A DNA stretch of 64,000 bases, from positions 38,085,430-38,149,429 of the forward strand of contig CM056588.1 in assembly GCA_029721435.1 (NCBI GenBank), read 5' to 3'. The notes beneath the pieces are model-generated. The model was not told where the DNA came from. It was given only the letters and a program-made list of their open reading frames with translations, and ran no database searches. The position numbers and the translations under genes are program-made. Shown here piece after piece: positions 38,201 through 47,047 of the stretch. The stretch is from Gymnothorax reevesii (Eukaryota > Chordata > Actinopteri > Anguilliformes > Muraenidae). Each line of letters starts with the position of its first letter. Position 1 is the stretch's first letter.

Positions 38201-38204
38201 GTAG
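19271..38204 (+). CDS. fads2: fads2, acyl-CoA front-end (delta-6 type) fatty acid desaturase, complete, 12 exons
   Basis: FADS2 is an ER membrane, diiron, cytochrome-b5-fused desaturase that inserts a double bond between an existing one and the carboxyl end of C18-C24 polyunsaturated acyl-CoA; it starts and completes long-chain PUFA synthesis. The twelve exons total 1335 bp, or 444 residues plus stop, the usual length in fish. Order: cytochrome b5 domain (about 20-95) with haem motif HPGG at 53-56; membrane pair in exon 3 ([20 protein letters not shown]); HDFGH at 180-184; HFQHH at 217-221; a further hydrophobic stretch in exon 8; QIEHH at 382-386, split across exons 10/11; C-terminus DAYLHK. 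FHIQ at 279-282 is the quartet that in fish enzymes goes with delta-6/5 rather than delta-4 activity. The ATG opens the b5 exon and gives the expected MGGGG start. All junctions are GT-AG with matching phases; no stop or frameshift. Substrate range cannot be read from sequence alone. Confidence 0.97.
20270..20487 (-). mobile_element. terminal piece of a Tc1-like element
   Basis: The right end (gttatatttgtgtaacatga, atcagggagggggaaggtac, cagcactg) is a diverged copy of the right end of the element at 54441-56010. In fads2 intron 1; the internal part to the left is too decayed to place. Confidence 0.55.
20853..20963 (+). CDS. fads2: fads2 exon 2
   Basis: Encodes residues 70-106, [20 protein letters not shown] onward; end of the b5 domain and the linker ([11 protein letters not shown]). 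Acceptor TTTTTAG, donor GTAAGC. Confidence 0.96.
21386..22543 (-). mobile_element. solo LTR, copy A
   Basis: 1158 bases bounded by TGTTG and CAACA and flanked by a perfect 5-base duplication ATATG (21381-21385 and 22544-22548). The same sequence family recurs at 42397-43736. Read on the minus strand it has a TATA-like tatataaga (near 21741) and AATAAA near the end (about 21446), which suggests that orientation. In fads2 intron 2. No internal retroelement genes are present. The clade is not determined. Confidence 0.85.
22893..22913. repeat. (ATT)n microsatellite
   Basis: About seven attatt units, 75-95 bases before fads2 exon 3. Confidence 0.85.
22986..23183 (+). CDS. fads2: fads2 exon 3 (first membrane pair)
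   Basis: Encodes residues 107-172: an amphipathic helix rich in R and E ([17 protein letters not shown]), then two hydrophobic segments. The donor GTATAC is the first base of a large minisatellite. Confidence 0.96.
23184..23935 (+). repeat. minisatellite filling fads2 intron 3, about 28-base unit
   Basis: About 26 variants of cctcacagatacactcatacc-cataa. It starts at the splice donor itself (GTATACCCATACCCATAA) and leaves only about 63 unique bases before the acceptor of exon 4. Confidence 0.9.
23999..24100 (+). CDS. fads2: fads2 exon 4 (histidine box 1)
   Basis: Encodes residues 173-206 including [10 protein letters not shown]. Acceptor CTCTTCAG; donor GTAGAG is weaker than the others. Confidence 0.96.
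24541..24675 (+). repeat. stem-ended repeat (TTACCCCTCAG), short copy with 3' hairpin
   Basis: Starts tattacccctcagccctaa, has ggttgggcgggcgggcgggc inside, and ends gctgaggggtatt followed by a perfect hairpin (CGTGCA-T-TGCACG) and ctatttttattt. Same plan as the copies at 880 and 34600. Confidence 0.6.
25459..25700 (+). repeat. stem-ended repeat (GTTTCCCCCT), left part
   Basis: gtttccccctggagggagag gives a left hairpin; then a cctgtctgtctgtccatctg tract. It carries two copies of a gatcttaac(a/t)aaactt... phrase. The second is continued at 28801 (tttgaatacttactgctcaa), so the nested elements at 25701-28800 split it. Confidence 0.6.
26432..27370 (+). pseudogene. Tc1 transposase remnant
   Basis: The N-terminal paired-like helix-turn-helix is readable from the ATG at 26432 ([20 protein letters not shown]). 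A TAG at 26672-26674 ends that frame. The next part is readable from the following codons, but the region around the first catalytic Asp appears deleted and frames change near 26850-26960. The last two catalytic residues survive in 26964-27357: QQDNDPKH and PIENLW, 34 residues apart (DD34E). The enzyme cannot be active as it stands. Confidence 0.9.
27362..28091. mobile_element. PIF/Harbinger-like MITE nested in the Tc1
   Basis: 730 bases with inverted ends GGCCCGGTCCCACTG / CAGTGGGACCGGGCC and a TTA duplication (27359-27361, 28092-28094). The interior has many catccgt / acggatg phrases in both directions and no transposase. The superfamily is inferred from the 3-base TTA target. Confidence 0.85.
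29410..29535 (+). CDS. fads2: fads2 exon 5 (histidine box 2)
   Basis: Encodes residues 207-248 including [15 protein letters not shown]. The donor GTGTGT leads directly into a minisatellite. Confidence 0.96.
29536..30270 (+). repeat. minisatellite in fads2 intron 5, about 36-base unit
   Basis: Some twenty variants of cacagcaatatgtgccaatcacaac-acagctac. Like the intron 3 array it starts essentially at the splice donor of exon 5. Confidence 0.9.
30799..30859 (+). CDS. fads2: fads2 exon 6
   Basis: Encodes [20 protein letters not shown] plus one base of residue 269. Acceptor CTTTCAG, donor GTGAGT. Confidence 0.95.
31370..32734. mobile_element. inverted-end element (GGGTCTCRTTC) carrying a TG-capped repeat
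   Basis: Left end gggtctcgttcatgaaatgt, right end the inverse of gggtctcattcgtgaaatgt. Inside at about 31857-32222 lies a second repeat bounded by two (TG)n runs and holding ggttaaggttagg phrases and ggacattttggccggtcctc. In fads2 intron 6. Confidence 0.65.
31859..32221 (+). repeat. TG-microsatellite-capped repeat
   Basis: (TG)n at 31859-31882 and about 32172-32221 frame a unit of about 290 bases with agtgaggacattttggccgg and a ggttaaggttagggtaaggg stretch. A relative with the (TG)n cap stands at 39546-39790. Confidence 0.75.
33259..33335 (+). CDS. fads2: fads2 exon 7 (FHIQ quartet)
   Basis: Completes residue 269 and encodes [15 protein letters not shown] to RRDWV (270-294). FHIQ spans 279-282. 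Acceptor CTCTCAG after a CT-rich tract, donor GTGAGT. Confidence 0.96.
33494..33775 (+). repeat. minisatellite in fads2 intron 7, about 30-base unit
   Basis: Repeated phrase like cagtgaatctaagaatcaag followed by gccccagc, about ten degenerate copies. Confidence 0.8.
33870..33967 (+). CDS. fads2: fads2 exon 8
   Basis: Encodes residues 295-326, [20 protein letters not shown] and a following hydrophobic stretch, plus two bases. Donor GTACGT. Confidence 0.96.
34100..34196 (+). CDS. fads2: fads2 exon 9
   Basis: Encodes [20 protein letters not shown] to WLTMQ (to residue 359). Acceptor TCTCCAG, donor GTACTG. Confidence 0.96.
34342..34421 (+). CDS. fads2: fads2 exon 10
   Basis: Encodes [20 protein letters not shown] and NFQIEH, the first part of histidine box 3. 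Acceptor CCGTCAG, donor GTAAGT; intron 9 is only 145 bp. Confidence 0.96.
34452..36675. mobile_element. decayed Tc1-related DNA element in fads2 intron 10
   Basis: Left end caactcaggaaaaatttggg and right end, inverted, caaatcaggaagttgggaag look like diverged termini. Between them are transposon-like phrases but no intact ORF, and a stem-ended repeat has inserted at 34600-34950. Boundaries are approximate. Confidence 0.4.
34600..34950 (+). repeat. stem-ended repeat (TGCCTCCACC) with 3' hairpin
   Basis: Starts tgcctccacccaacaaagtt and ends ggcggaggtac followed by a perfect hairpin (TGCGCTC-TCT-GAGCGCA) and gctcattttatt. Contains gtttgtctgttggttggttt, gatatggatggattttcctc and repeated aaggtcaaaag. 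Confidence 0.65.
37133..37258 (+). CDS. fads2: fads2 exon 11 (histidine box 3 completed)
   Basis: Supplies the last base of the second His of QIEHH, then [20 protein letters not shown] to FRDVV. Acceptor TTCCCCAG, donor GTAAGA. Confidence 0.96.
37771..38048 (+). repeat. tRNA-derived SINE, DANA/mermaid-like
   Basis: Starts agcacggtggtgcaatgggt, with box B-like gggttcgaatt (37821). It continues into the widespread fish SINE body (ctgtgtggagtttgcatgct, ttcctcccacagtccaaaga) and ends in (aatc)n. It lies in fads2 intron 11, about 100 bases before the last exon. Confidence 0.85.
38153..38204 (+). CDS. fads2: fads2 exon 12 (stop)
   Basis: Encodes [16 protein letters not shown] and the stop TAG at 38202-38204. 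Acceptor TTCCTTAG. Confidence 0.96.
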
Positions 38205-38525
38205 CCTCAAACCTGCCTCCCGTAGGGCATGTGTGCTGTCCAGAAGGGCACGTGTGCACCTACTTTCTTCTGTGGCAATTTTCAGTCCTTTCTGCCTTCT
38301 CACAATGAGTCAGGTCTCAAGTCCGTAAATCTGCCGTGTTAGACTTGCAACAAAACTCTGCCAGTTCGGACAATGCTAGAACATTACATTCCAGATGTAT
38401 GTGAAATTGGGACCATGGTAGTGGGAGTTGTTTGCACATTATATTGGAGGACTACCTTAAAAAGCCAACTTCTTAAAACATAATTATCATATAAAATTAT
38501 AACTGCAGTGTTTTTACATACACTA

Positions 38526-38531
38526 AATAAA
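38526..38531 (+). promoter_or_regulatory. candidate fads2 polyadenylation signal
   Basis: First AATAAA after the stop codon, about 320 bases downstream, in AT-rich sequence. Use is inferred from position. Confidence 0.45.
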
Positions 38532-39545
38532 AAACTTGCAGATATGTGCAGAGAGGTCTTGCTTTGAAAATGAGCTAATAATGAAAATGGTGGAATTATA
38601 AAGTTATCTTTTAAATGTATAACCAGTGTTAAAAGCTGGGTAAGATCAGAACAAAATCAGATAATTTGCAGTAATTATATTTTTTGTTAGTTCCCATTCT
38701 CTTTTCAATATTCATCCATTGTTTTTTTTCTGTGTAATTAAGTAACATGGCATATTTTTAATTTCTTATAGAGATTAAGGGTAAAACAATGAGGTATGCT
38801 GTGTTTCAGTTGATTCAGAAGTGATCTACAAACTCCGATCGCAGGGTGAATCAGAGAAGAGCGAGATTGAGTAATCCCCATCGAAGAACGTAGCTTAGTT
38901 CGCAACGTTTTTCAGTCGTACAACAAGCTCCAATTAAAACTGCCCACTGCCAAAAACAGCAGGCTCGTACACTCTCAGAGATAAGTACGTGGAAAGAGCA
39001 CAATCAAGAATAAAATTCTTGTCACTGATGTGGCACCATGCAGGCCATTTTATAATTCCACCCCTACCTGGCCATATATGCTGTAATCACTTTGTACCTT
39101 TGTTGCTTGGAAAGGGTACTCACTTCTTTCCCAGGAGAATCTTGACATTCTTTCAGGATACAAATTTCAAATTTCAGGAAATTTGTTGCTTAAGTAAAAA
39201 AATATCCATATGTTCCCCTAGTGTACCTTTATTGCAGTGAGCTGATGTCATTTCCTTGTTTGATCTGCAATACATCTGAGGAAGGTACACCATTTAACAT
39301 CTTTGGTAAAATACTAGATTTATGCTCCGAGCAGCAATAGACAATCCAGGTTGTACTGACTATAACTGTATTTAGTCTACCTCTCTTCTGTTGGTACTGC
39401 ACCTGTCATTACAACTGAATTCAGTGTATGTTGTCTTAGAGCTGGCTTTGAATTTTTGGAATGTAACAAGGCTAATTTTTGGGATATATTTTCAGACTGT
39501 GTGTATAATAAATAACAACAATCAAAATAAATGTATAAATTCTGT
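38532..39545. other. intergenic DNA after fads2, nothing assigned
   Basis: AT-rich, no exon or clear element seen. Confidence 0.4.
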
Positions 39546-39790
39546 CTGTTGTGTGTGTGTGTGTGTGTGTGTGAGTGAGTGAGTGAGTGGGTATTCTATC
39601 CTCTTGTGGGGACCAAATGTTCCCACAAATGATAGAATACCAGGTTTTTTTCCATTCGTATCGGGTCATTATTTGATCCCCACAAGATAACAGAGCTATT
39701 TTAGGGTCAGGGTTGAAGATGCAGATAGATTCAGGTTTGAGTGAGGTTAAGATGAGGGGAAGGAGTTGGTATGTTGTGTTTACGGTTAAG
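39546..39790 (+). repeat. (TG)n/(GAGT)n with TG-capped repeat relative
   Basis: About 22 bases of TG then four GAGT units, followed by tcttgtggggaccaaatgtt and an inverted partner gatccccacaaga. Related in plan to 31859-32221. Confidence 0.7.
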
Positions 39791-39802
39791 GTCAGGTTAA
39801 GG

Positions 39803-40456
39803 CAGTGGTTCTCAGACTCGATCCTGGCGCCCCACTGTGTATGCTGGTTTTTGTTCCAACCATCATTGCAATTCTAGAAATGTAAAAATCTGTTACTTTG
39901 TCTTAATTAGCTGCATTCCATGTTTAGAGTAGTTATTTACCATCTTAAGTCATATTTGGATGGACATATCCATTCTGCCCTGAAGAATAAAAACCCTTGA
40001 ACATATTGTGCTTAATTTTCAATATTGTTTGGATTTTCAGGTGAAAACATTTTTAATCGATCAAAATAGACTCTGAGAAAATCAGTAAGCTCCAAATTAG
40101 GTTTCTGAACACAGGTGTTTTGAGTTTTTTTCCTAAATAACCTACCTGAACCAAATTAAATCAACACAAAACACAACAGATGTGACTCAATTGTTTGCCA
40201 AGTAAATTGTTGGGTTTTGCCTCCCTGTGTCAGGAGTTTCACCAATGAGGAACCATTTGATTATTTATGTTGATTAAATGTTTGATTAATTGTTTCCCTT
40301 TGCCGATATTTACAATATATCTCAATGTGGATATTAGCATAAATGCACCTAATTAAAACAAATCAACAGCCTGTTAAAATCCTATGATTGCAATTGTGGT
40401 TGGAACAAAAACCAGCATACACAGGGGGGCGCCAGGACTGAGTTTGAGAACCACTG
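39803..40456. mobile_element. hAT non-autonomous element, intact ends
   Basis: Ends CAGTGGTTCTCAGACTC and inverse CAGTGGTTCTCAAACTC, with a perfect 8-base duplication GGTTAAGG (39795-39802, 40457-40464). No transposase. The same family as 53912-56217. Confidence 0.93.
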
Positions 40457-40951
40457 GGTTAAGGCATTAGAGAATGAGGGTGTTCCCACAAAACATGAAA
40501 ACACAATGTGTGTGTGTGCATGCGCTTGTTTGTGTTATGGTTCACAGAAAAAAAAAATGTAAATGAATGCAAAGTCAAACAGAATTGAGCCATGGCTGCT
40601 TCGCTCAACTTCAAAGCCACATCAGAAAATGTTGATGTTTTACTTGGAGTTTTGTTTAGGGGTCTTGAATTTTTCTGTTTTGGTTGATGTACAATACCCG
40701 TGGTCAACTAGTTGCCACAAAAGTCTGTTTTAAACTCAGAATGCCCAACTCCCATTTTAATCCTACACTTACATCAATATTAGCAACAGTACATATCAAT
40801 GGAACACTTCAAGTGCTTAATTTATTTTTAGATATTCAGGCATATTTGGAGAAGGAAGATCTGCTGTGCAATAACAAACACTGTCATCTGACACAGTAAT
40901 AATGAGCTGTAAATCAAACCTAAATTTTAACAAGTCGACATGGTCAACAAC

Positions 40952-41170
40952 ATCCCCCGCCAATCGTGTGCTTCTTATTTTCAAACTCCATCAAGGCCTT
41001 TATGGTCTGAAGCTACACACCAAATTTGGTTGTCCTATCTGTAATAGTTTCTGAGAAAAGTTGTCCCCTTTCTCTCGGATGGATGGAGGACACACACACG
41101 CTCGCACGCACGCATGGACGGACGGAGGTCAAACCTATATCCCCCTCCCACTTCGTGTTGGCGGGGGATA
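40952..41170. repeat. stem-ended repeat (ATCCCCCGCCAA)
   Basis: atcccccgccaa at the left and ttggcgggggat at the right, with aaatttggttgtcctatctg, gtttctgagaaaagttgtcc and ggacggacggag inside. No clear 3' hairpin in this copy. Confidence 0.65.
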
Positions 41171-42391
41171 ATATCACTTTTTCTGTGTTAGACATTGGCT
41201 CATATACAAAAGTCATGCATATATGCAAATACCTTTGCAAATGATGAGCTACGAGCTCAGTTCGCCTCTGATTTCAGTATGTGCCTGTATCCTGCCACAC
41301 CCATCATGACTGATGAATAATACTATCAAATTGCAGATTTGCGAATTCTAAAATGGGTGGGGAACCTCATCTAGAAGGGCTGGTGCGGGTGCAGACTTTC
41401 ATTCCAACCAAATCAGTGACCCCTCATGATTCTTATAATCAATCCATGGAATCCTTGCTTAGGATCTTGAATAGTAGAATCAGGTATCTACCTGATTGGT
41501 CAGAAACCCACACTGGCCCTTTCTGGATAAGGTTCCCCAACCCTGTTCTAAATCATTGGCTCGACATTGGAACAGAAGTGCCAGTGCTCTTTTTCACCAT
41601 TGAAAATTTGACTTGGCTGACTCAATCATGAGCCTGTTTTGAATTCAGAAAACAGGATTGATTTGAATCTGCCCTCATCTTGACGTGTTCCTGAGAGCTA
41701 GAGTTACATACTTTATTTACAAACTTGCTTTGGCATGGTGGCATTACTGATCACAAATTACGTGTGAAGAAAAGTTATACTTTATGTAATACTTCTGAAC
41801 CAGTATTTAGATTTACTCATTATCAAAATGACAGCGCATGGCTGCACAGTCACTACCCCTGCTGAAAAGTCGGCTCTGTACCTGGACAACTCGCATACAA
41901 AATGGAGCCTCTTGTGTATTAGCAGACTATGATGGCTAGTATTAGGTAAATGTACATGCCATGTTAGCACTGAGGGAATTTAAAGCTAAAGCAAAATCAA
42001 GAATTAATATGGAAGGCAAATATACCAATATTAATTCATCAGTAGGTTGGTTGGTAGGTAAGTAAATGAATACACTAATGAATTCAGATCAATGAGTAAC
42101 ACCACCCTGCATGTTGGAAAAAAAATTTGGCTGATTTCCCAAAAAAGCAAAATATTACCTAATTTTTGGATGCTGAGTTTAAGAAAAAAAATGCAAGTAA
42201 AAAAAGTTATCATGTACAGTTTCTTCACAAAATAAGAATGAAGTTTTTCCTTATATATAGCTTTTCACAAAGTCAAATTTTCTTTCCTTGTTTGGATGAA
42301 GAGAAACACCCACAGGTGTAGCAGAAAACATCGGAATCATGTTTGCATTTTCCTCTGTCAGCAGCCATAAGTGGAACTAGTTCAGGCTGGA
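41171..42391. other. intergenic DNA, old repeat traces only
   Basis: At 41360-41560 gggctggtgcgggtgcagac and ggaaccttatccagaaaggg-like inverse phrases suggest a decayed hAT MITE of the 11076 type; otherwise nothing assigned. Confidence 0.35.
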
Positions 42392-42396
42392 AACTC

Positions 42397-43736
42397 TGTG
42401 AGGGTACGATCAGGAACCAGTCACGAGAAACAAGCAATGCAGTAGATTTGGCTTCATTAATAGAGAAAGGGGGGAGGGGGGGGGGGGGGGGAGTTTGGGG
42501 GAAGACCCCCGCAGGGCAGAAGGCAAAGGTACAAAGTCCACACTCCAAAAATCAAAATCCAGTTGGGCAAAAATAGAATCAAAAACCAGGGCAGCAATCA
42601 CTGTAATAGTAGTCCGACAAAAATGGGTCTGTTTCACAGGTACAAGTATATCAAAGAAGCAAAGCCAGAATCCAATGGGCGTAATCCAAACCGTAACCTG
42701 GGCAGCAACAATTGATCTCGAGGTCAGGCAGAAAAAGGGTCAAAAAACACAGATGCAATGGTAAATCCAAAATCACAAAGCCAAAAATCGAAAAGTCAGG
42801 CGGTCAAATCAGAAAAGTATCACTAAGAAATCAAGGCGAGAGAAGGGTGGCACAAGAAGACTGAGGAAACGATCTGACGAGGAAGTGCTGTGAAAAGACT
42901 CCTAATATACACTCCAGGGGAATCACATGCTACACAGACACAGGTGCTGGAAATGAGACTAATAACAGAGGGTGGAACAAGAGGGAGAACCTAATCACAT
43001 GAAAGGGGCAAAAGCCAAAACGTGGACAGGGAACACGAGACATTCCCATAGACAAACATACGGCTCCGGTTAAGGAATTCTAACGTGCATAGATAATGAC
43101 AGAAAGGACAGCGTGATCAAATGTGGAGATTCCACAGAAAATATAGCAGAGGAGATTAGTGAGAGACAAGAGGCGGAGACTAGAACAGGGCGAGTGCTGT
43201 GAGCTTGTTAATCAATTAGTTAGTGGAACTAAACAATCCCTTAGTGCTCGTTAGTAAGTTAGTATTATATACAATGTTAGTTAGTGTTAGTAACCTTTAG
43301 CAAAAACAACAAATTGTTAGTATGGTTAGTAAAATAGAAAAGTAAGGTGAAGAAAGTCTACGAGATTGGAAAGAAGACTGAAATCTAGAAACCATTAAAT
43401 CACCCAAAGAGTGGCACACTATTCCGGAGCTGTGAGCTGTCACAAGACAAGAGACCAGACAGGGGGAGACAAAGTGCAATGCATGGTAAAAAGCAAAACA
43501 TGGACCGGAATATACACTGTGGTTAAAAATTAAAACCTGGAAAAACAAAACTAAATCAATACATGAATTCTAAAACTACCAAATCACAAAAGACATACCA
43601 AAGAATAGTCAGACATAGCAATGAATCAAATACCAAAACAGCAGAGCATGGCAAACAGATCAAAACATGGCAAGGCAAATCAGAACATGGGCATAGCAAG
43701 GCAGGTCAGAACATGGCAGACAGCAGAATCACAACA
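42397..43736 (-). mobile_element. solo LTR, copy B
   Basis: 1340 bases from TGTGAGGG to AATCACAACA with a perfect 5-base duplication AACTC (42392-42396, 43737-43741). It aligns throughout with copy A at 21386 (shared ccaatgggcgtaatcca, aacgatctgac, tgtggagat-ccacagaaa and a ttagtaagttagta block). It has a 19-base G run at about 42474-42492 that may vary in length. Confidence 0.85.
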
Positions 43737-43741
43737 AACTC

Positions 43742-44398
43742 GGGTCATGCTACACCAGCTGTGCGGTTGTCTACGTCAGCGGGAGCACTCCAATCACAGA
43801 GCGGCAACAGCAAAGAACCTATGACGTCGGTCTATTTAAGCACAATCAGCATGAACACTTTTGCTGCTTAATCTGATGCCTCACGTGCAGGTGAGAAATG
43901 TTTTGCTTGCAACCTCCACCCCAGCCTCCACCTTTAGTATGTTCTTGCTATGCATGGTAGAGAGCACCACCAGAGCAGAACCTTTCACCAAACTCAAATG
44001 TCATTACATCTACATGTGAATAAATTTACATGAGTTTACCTGACTGAAATATTCTTAAGCCTGAAATCAAAATTCATCATAAGATTAAGTCTTTAGAATT
44101 ATTCATACATGTGAAAATCAGCTGAGCATTGAACAAATACAGTAGTTCTCTCCTGGCTCAGAGGAAAATGGAAATCATGTCTTTGTGGCAGTTTTCATGG
44201 TGATTAATGGATGATAAAAGACTTTTTACTTTACAAATGGTTGTCAAAGGTTACAATGCAATGAAATGCACATCATACATTGTGAGGGAATGTGACATGC
44301 TGGAGAAAAACAGACTCCATTTTTGGAATCATTACCCCAAAATTAGTAAGAAAACTAGTCTTGGATTTTAATCAGCAAAAATGTTTCACAGACCGAAA
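43742..44398. other. intergenic DNA, nothing assigned
   Basis: No exon or element recognised. Confidence 0.4.
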
Positions 44399-44582
44399 AT
44401 TCAAAAAACCGAGGCACTCAGGAGGTAGAGAAATAAAAAACCTTTATTAAATTATGGCTTTTTTCTGATTATGTCGACTGTTTCGCCGAAATATTTCAAC
44501 ATTTTTAATCAGAACAAAGCCATGATTTAATAACATTTTTTACATTTTTCTACCTCCTGAGTGCCTTGGTTTTTTGAATTTT
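44399..44582. mobile_element. fold-back MITE
   Basis: Near-perfect palindrome: attcaaaaaaccgaggcact / agtgccttggttttttgaat, with caggaggtag / ctacctcctg and attatggct / agccatgat further in. Confidence 0.8.
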
Positions 44583-46079
44583 TTTTCTATCACTTTTTTG
44601 ATCCCCACACCGAAGAGCACTAGAAGCACACTTTTTCTACACCCAGCAGCACTCCATACACCTCATGTTGTACTGATGGTTTACAGACCATCTATAACTC
44701 AGCTGTCAGTGTGTGGGCTCAATGATCGGAGGGTGGGAACTGGGACCACGCCAGCATCATTAAGACCCAGAAACTGCCCACCCTCGTTCAGACTGTGCAG
44801 TGAAGTGTAACTTGACAAACTGGAAATTTTAATTGCTGCTGAAAATTCATTCATTCATTCAATTCAAGTCTTCTAGCACCAGTGCAGTACCAGCTCCACT
44901 CTAGTGGCCATTTTGTGGTGGAATAACATCATTTCAGCCCTGAAAGACCAGCAGGTCAAAAAGCCAAACAGGAAAACCATCAGCATTGAAGGCAGAGCCA
45001 CACATACAGCGACCATGTAAGGCTGATGAGATAAAACATAGCTTCTGCGAGTCCCACAAGTGGGGTAAAGGCATGAATAGGGGCAGAAATTAGATCCAAT
45101 CAATGAATGAACTAAACTTTTGTGACTTTTTTTATTAGAACAATTGGAGCATTGTTTCCTGAGCTGAATGAATGGCAGTTTGATGGCACTATGTGTAGCC
45201 CTGCCTCCTAGCAGTTGGAGTTTGTGGGGTTTGAAGACTGACTGGCATTTCAAGTGCTGTTACGCATTTGCAAAAATGGAAATACCTGCCACACAGCTTA
45301 AGAGATTAGAATTATGACCACAGCTGATCTCTTTCATTACAAAAAGGAGTTTAAGAATCAGAGCATACGTGCAGGAAGCCTGCAGACCGTTTGCCAAACT
45401 GCTTGTAAAAATCCAATGACTTTAATCTTTGCAAACGAATAACCACTACAAGTAAATGAAAACAGTTTAGAAAGCAACAAAAACATCCACCAGAAAATGA
45501 ATTTAAAAGATGTGTCTCATTATACTACAACAAACTAGGCTAAAGCATTTGGAAAGTGGCTTTAGGAGCTGGAGCAAACAAATGCAACCCATTTAAAGAA
45601 TTCTTGTTAGATAAGTGTAAGTGTTTTATATAGTAGCAGCAGAATGCATTGGACATTTTAATAGTCAACTGATGTAATTTGAATTAAAATACAAACCTTG
45701 GAAAACAGCAAAAGGAAAAAACTCAGAAATGGCCTAGTTCAGAGAACACACACTCCATTCAATAATTTCCTAGTATGGCAATGACAAAATTTTTATGAAT
45801 TTAGAACTCGGAAAGAATTCCTTAGCCAACCTCCACTTTATTAGGCTTTTTATTTGCCAGAACAATTTTAAAAGGGGTGCCAATGTATTTTTGGGGGTTT
45901 TAATTAATGACAGGGTGGTTTTGAATTTAATATTAATATTTAATGTCGCAAATGCATATGCTGCGCATGCCCTAGCAATCTGGTGAGTCATCAGTAACAT
46001 GGCTGCTGCCGTTATATGCAATTACCACTTACAGCAGCACTATAAATGAAACTCTAAATTTTCTTGACTGGATGTACGC
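44583..46079. other. intergenic DNA, nothing assigned
   Basis: A 126-codon minus-strand frame at 44873-45253 has no recognisable domain. No RNA gene seen. Confidence 0.4.
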
Positions 46080-47047
46080 TTGATGTTTTTATACACCCGA
46101 ATGCTTCTTTCGGTACCCAAACATCAAAGTTCGCAAAACTAATTCAATTTTGCTGGAGGTTGAATACAGAATTCTTTCTTTGGAATGTAAGTGATAGACT
46201 TAGAAACAACTTTCTTTTGTTATGGGGATAAGAGAAGTAAAACCGTTACACCTGCCTACATTGTTTATGTATCTTGGAGGGTTTGGAAGGGTCAGAGCTC
46301 TTTAGAGTGACAGCACCACTCAAAACTCACCTCAACCAAGTGGTTAGAATCAATTTTTGTTTTTAAGTCTCCTTTATAGGTATGGGTCATTAGGACCCTG
46401 TTCTCTGCTCAAGTCCATTTTAAATTTGCATAAAATATATCCCTTTTCCATGAGAAATGTATGCTCAATATTCATTGCTTTCTTTGTCCAATGTTTCCTT
46501 GTGCTGATTTGTTCAAGAAGTGCAATACTGACTACTGGTCTCAAGTCTGCAAAAACACCTTCTCAATGACTAAAAATACTAATACCAATACTAATCTACA
46601 ACTCAAAGTAATCCACAGGGCACACATTACTCAGCACTAAATGTTTAAAATGGGATTCATAGACTCAGACACCTGTTCACAATGCACACTAAACACTTTG
46701 TTCCCCAGTTCACCGTTTCTGGACAGAAATCACTCTAAGACTATCACTCATCATGAGTTGCTGCATTCCTCCGTCCCCATCACTCTGTTTACTTGGTGAC
46801 CTCTCTACCATCAACCCACCCATCCACAACACCAAACCCACCCTCATAGCCTTAAGTATCGCCAATAAAATCATCCTCCTCAATTGGCAGTCCAGAGACA
46901 AAATTAGTATTACACATTGGCTGAACCTCCTCAAAGAATACATATCCAAGGATATAACGTCACATGAACTTCAACCCCTGCACTCTGATATTTGGTCTGC
47001 TTTCATCACGTCTTTAAACCTGCCTGTCATCTGATCCCATTCTCTTA

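Noticed and set aside
46753..47034. Host gene of 93 codons
   Set aside because: The reading matches the end of an L1 ORF2 and is followed by an A-rich tail.
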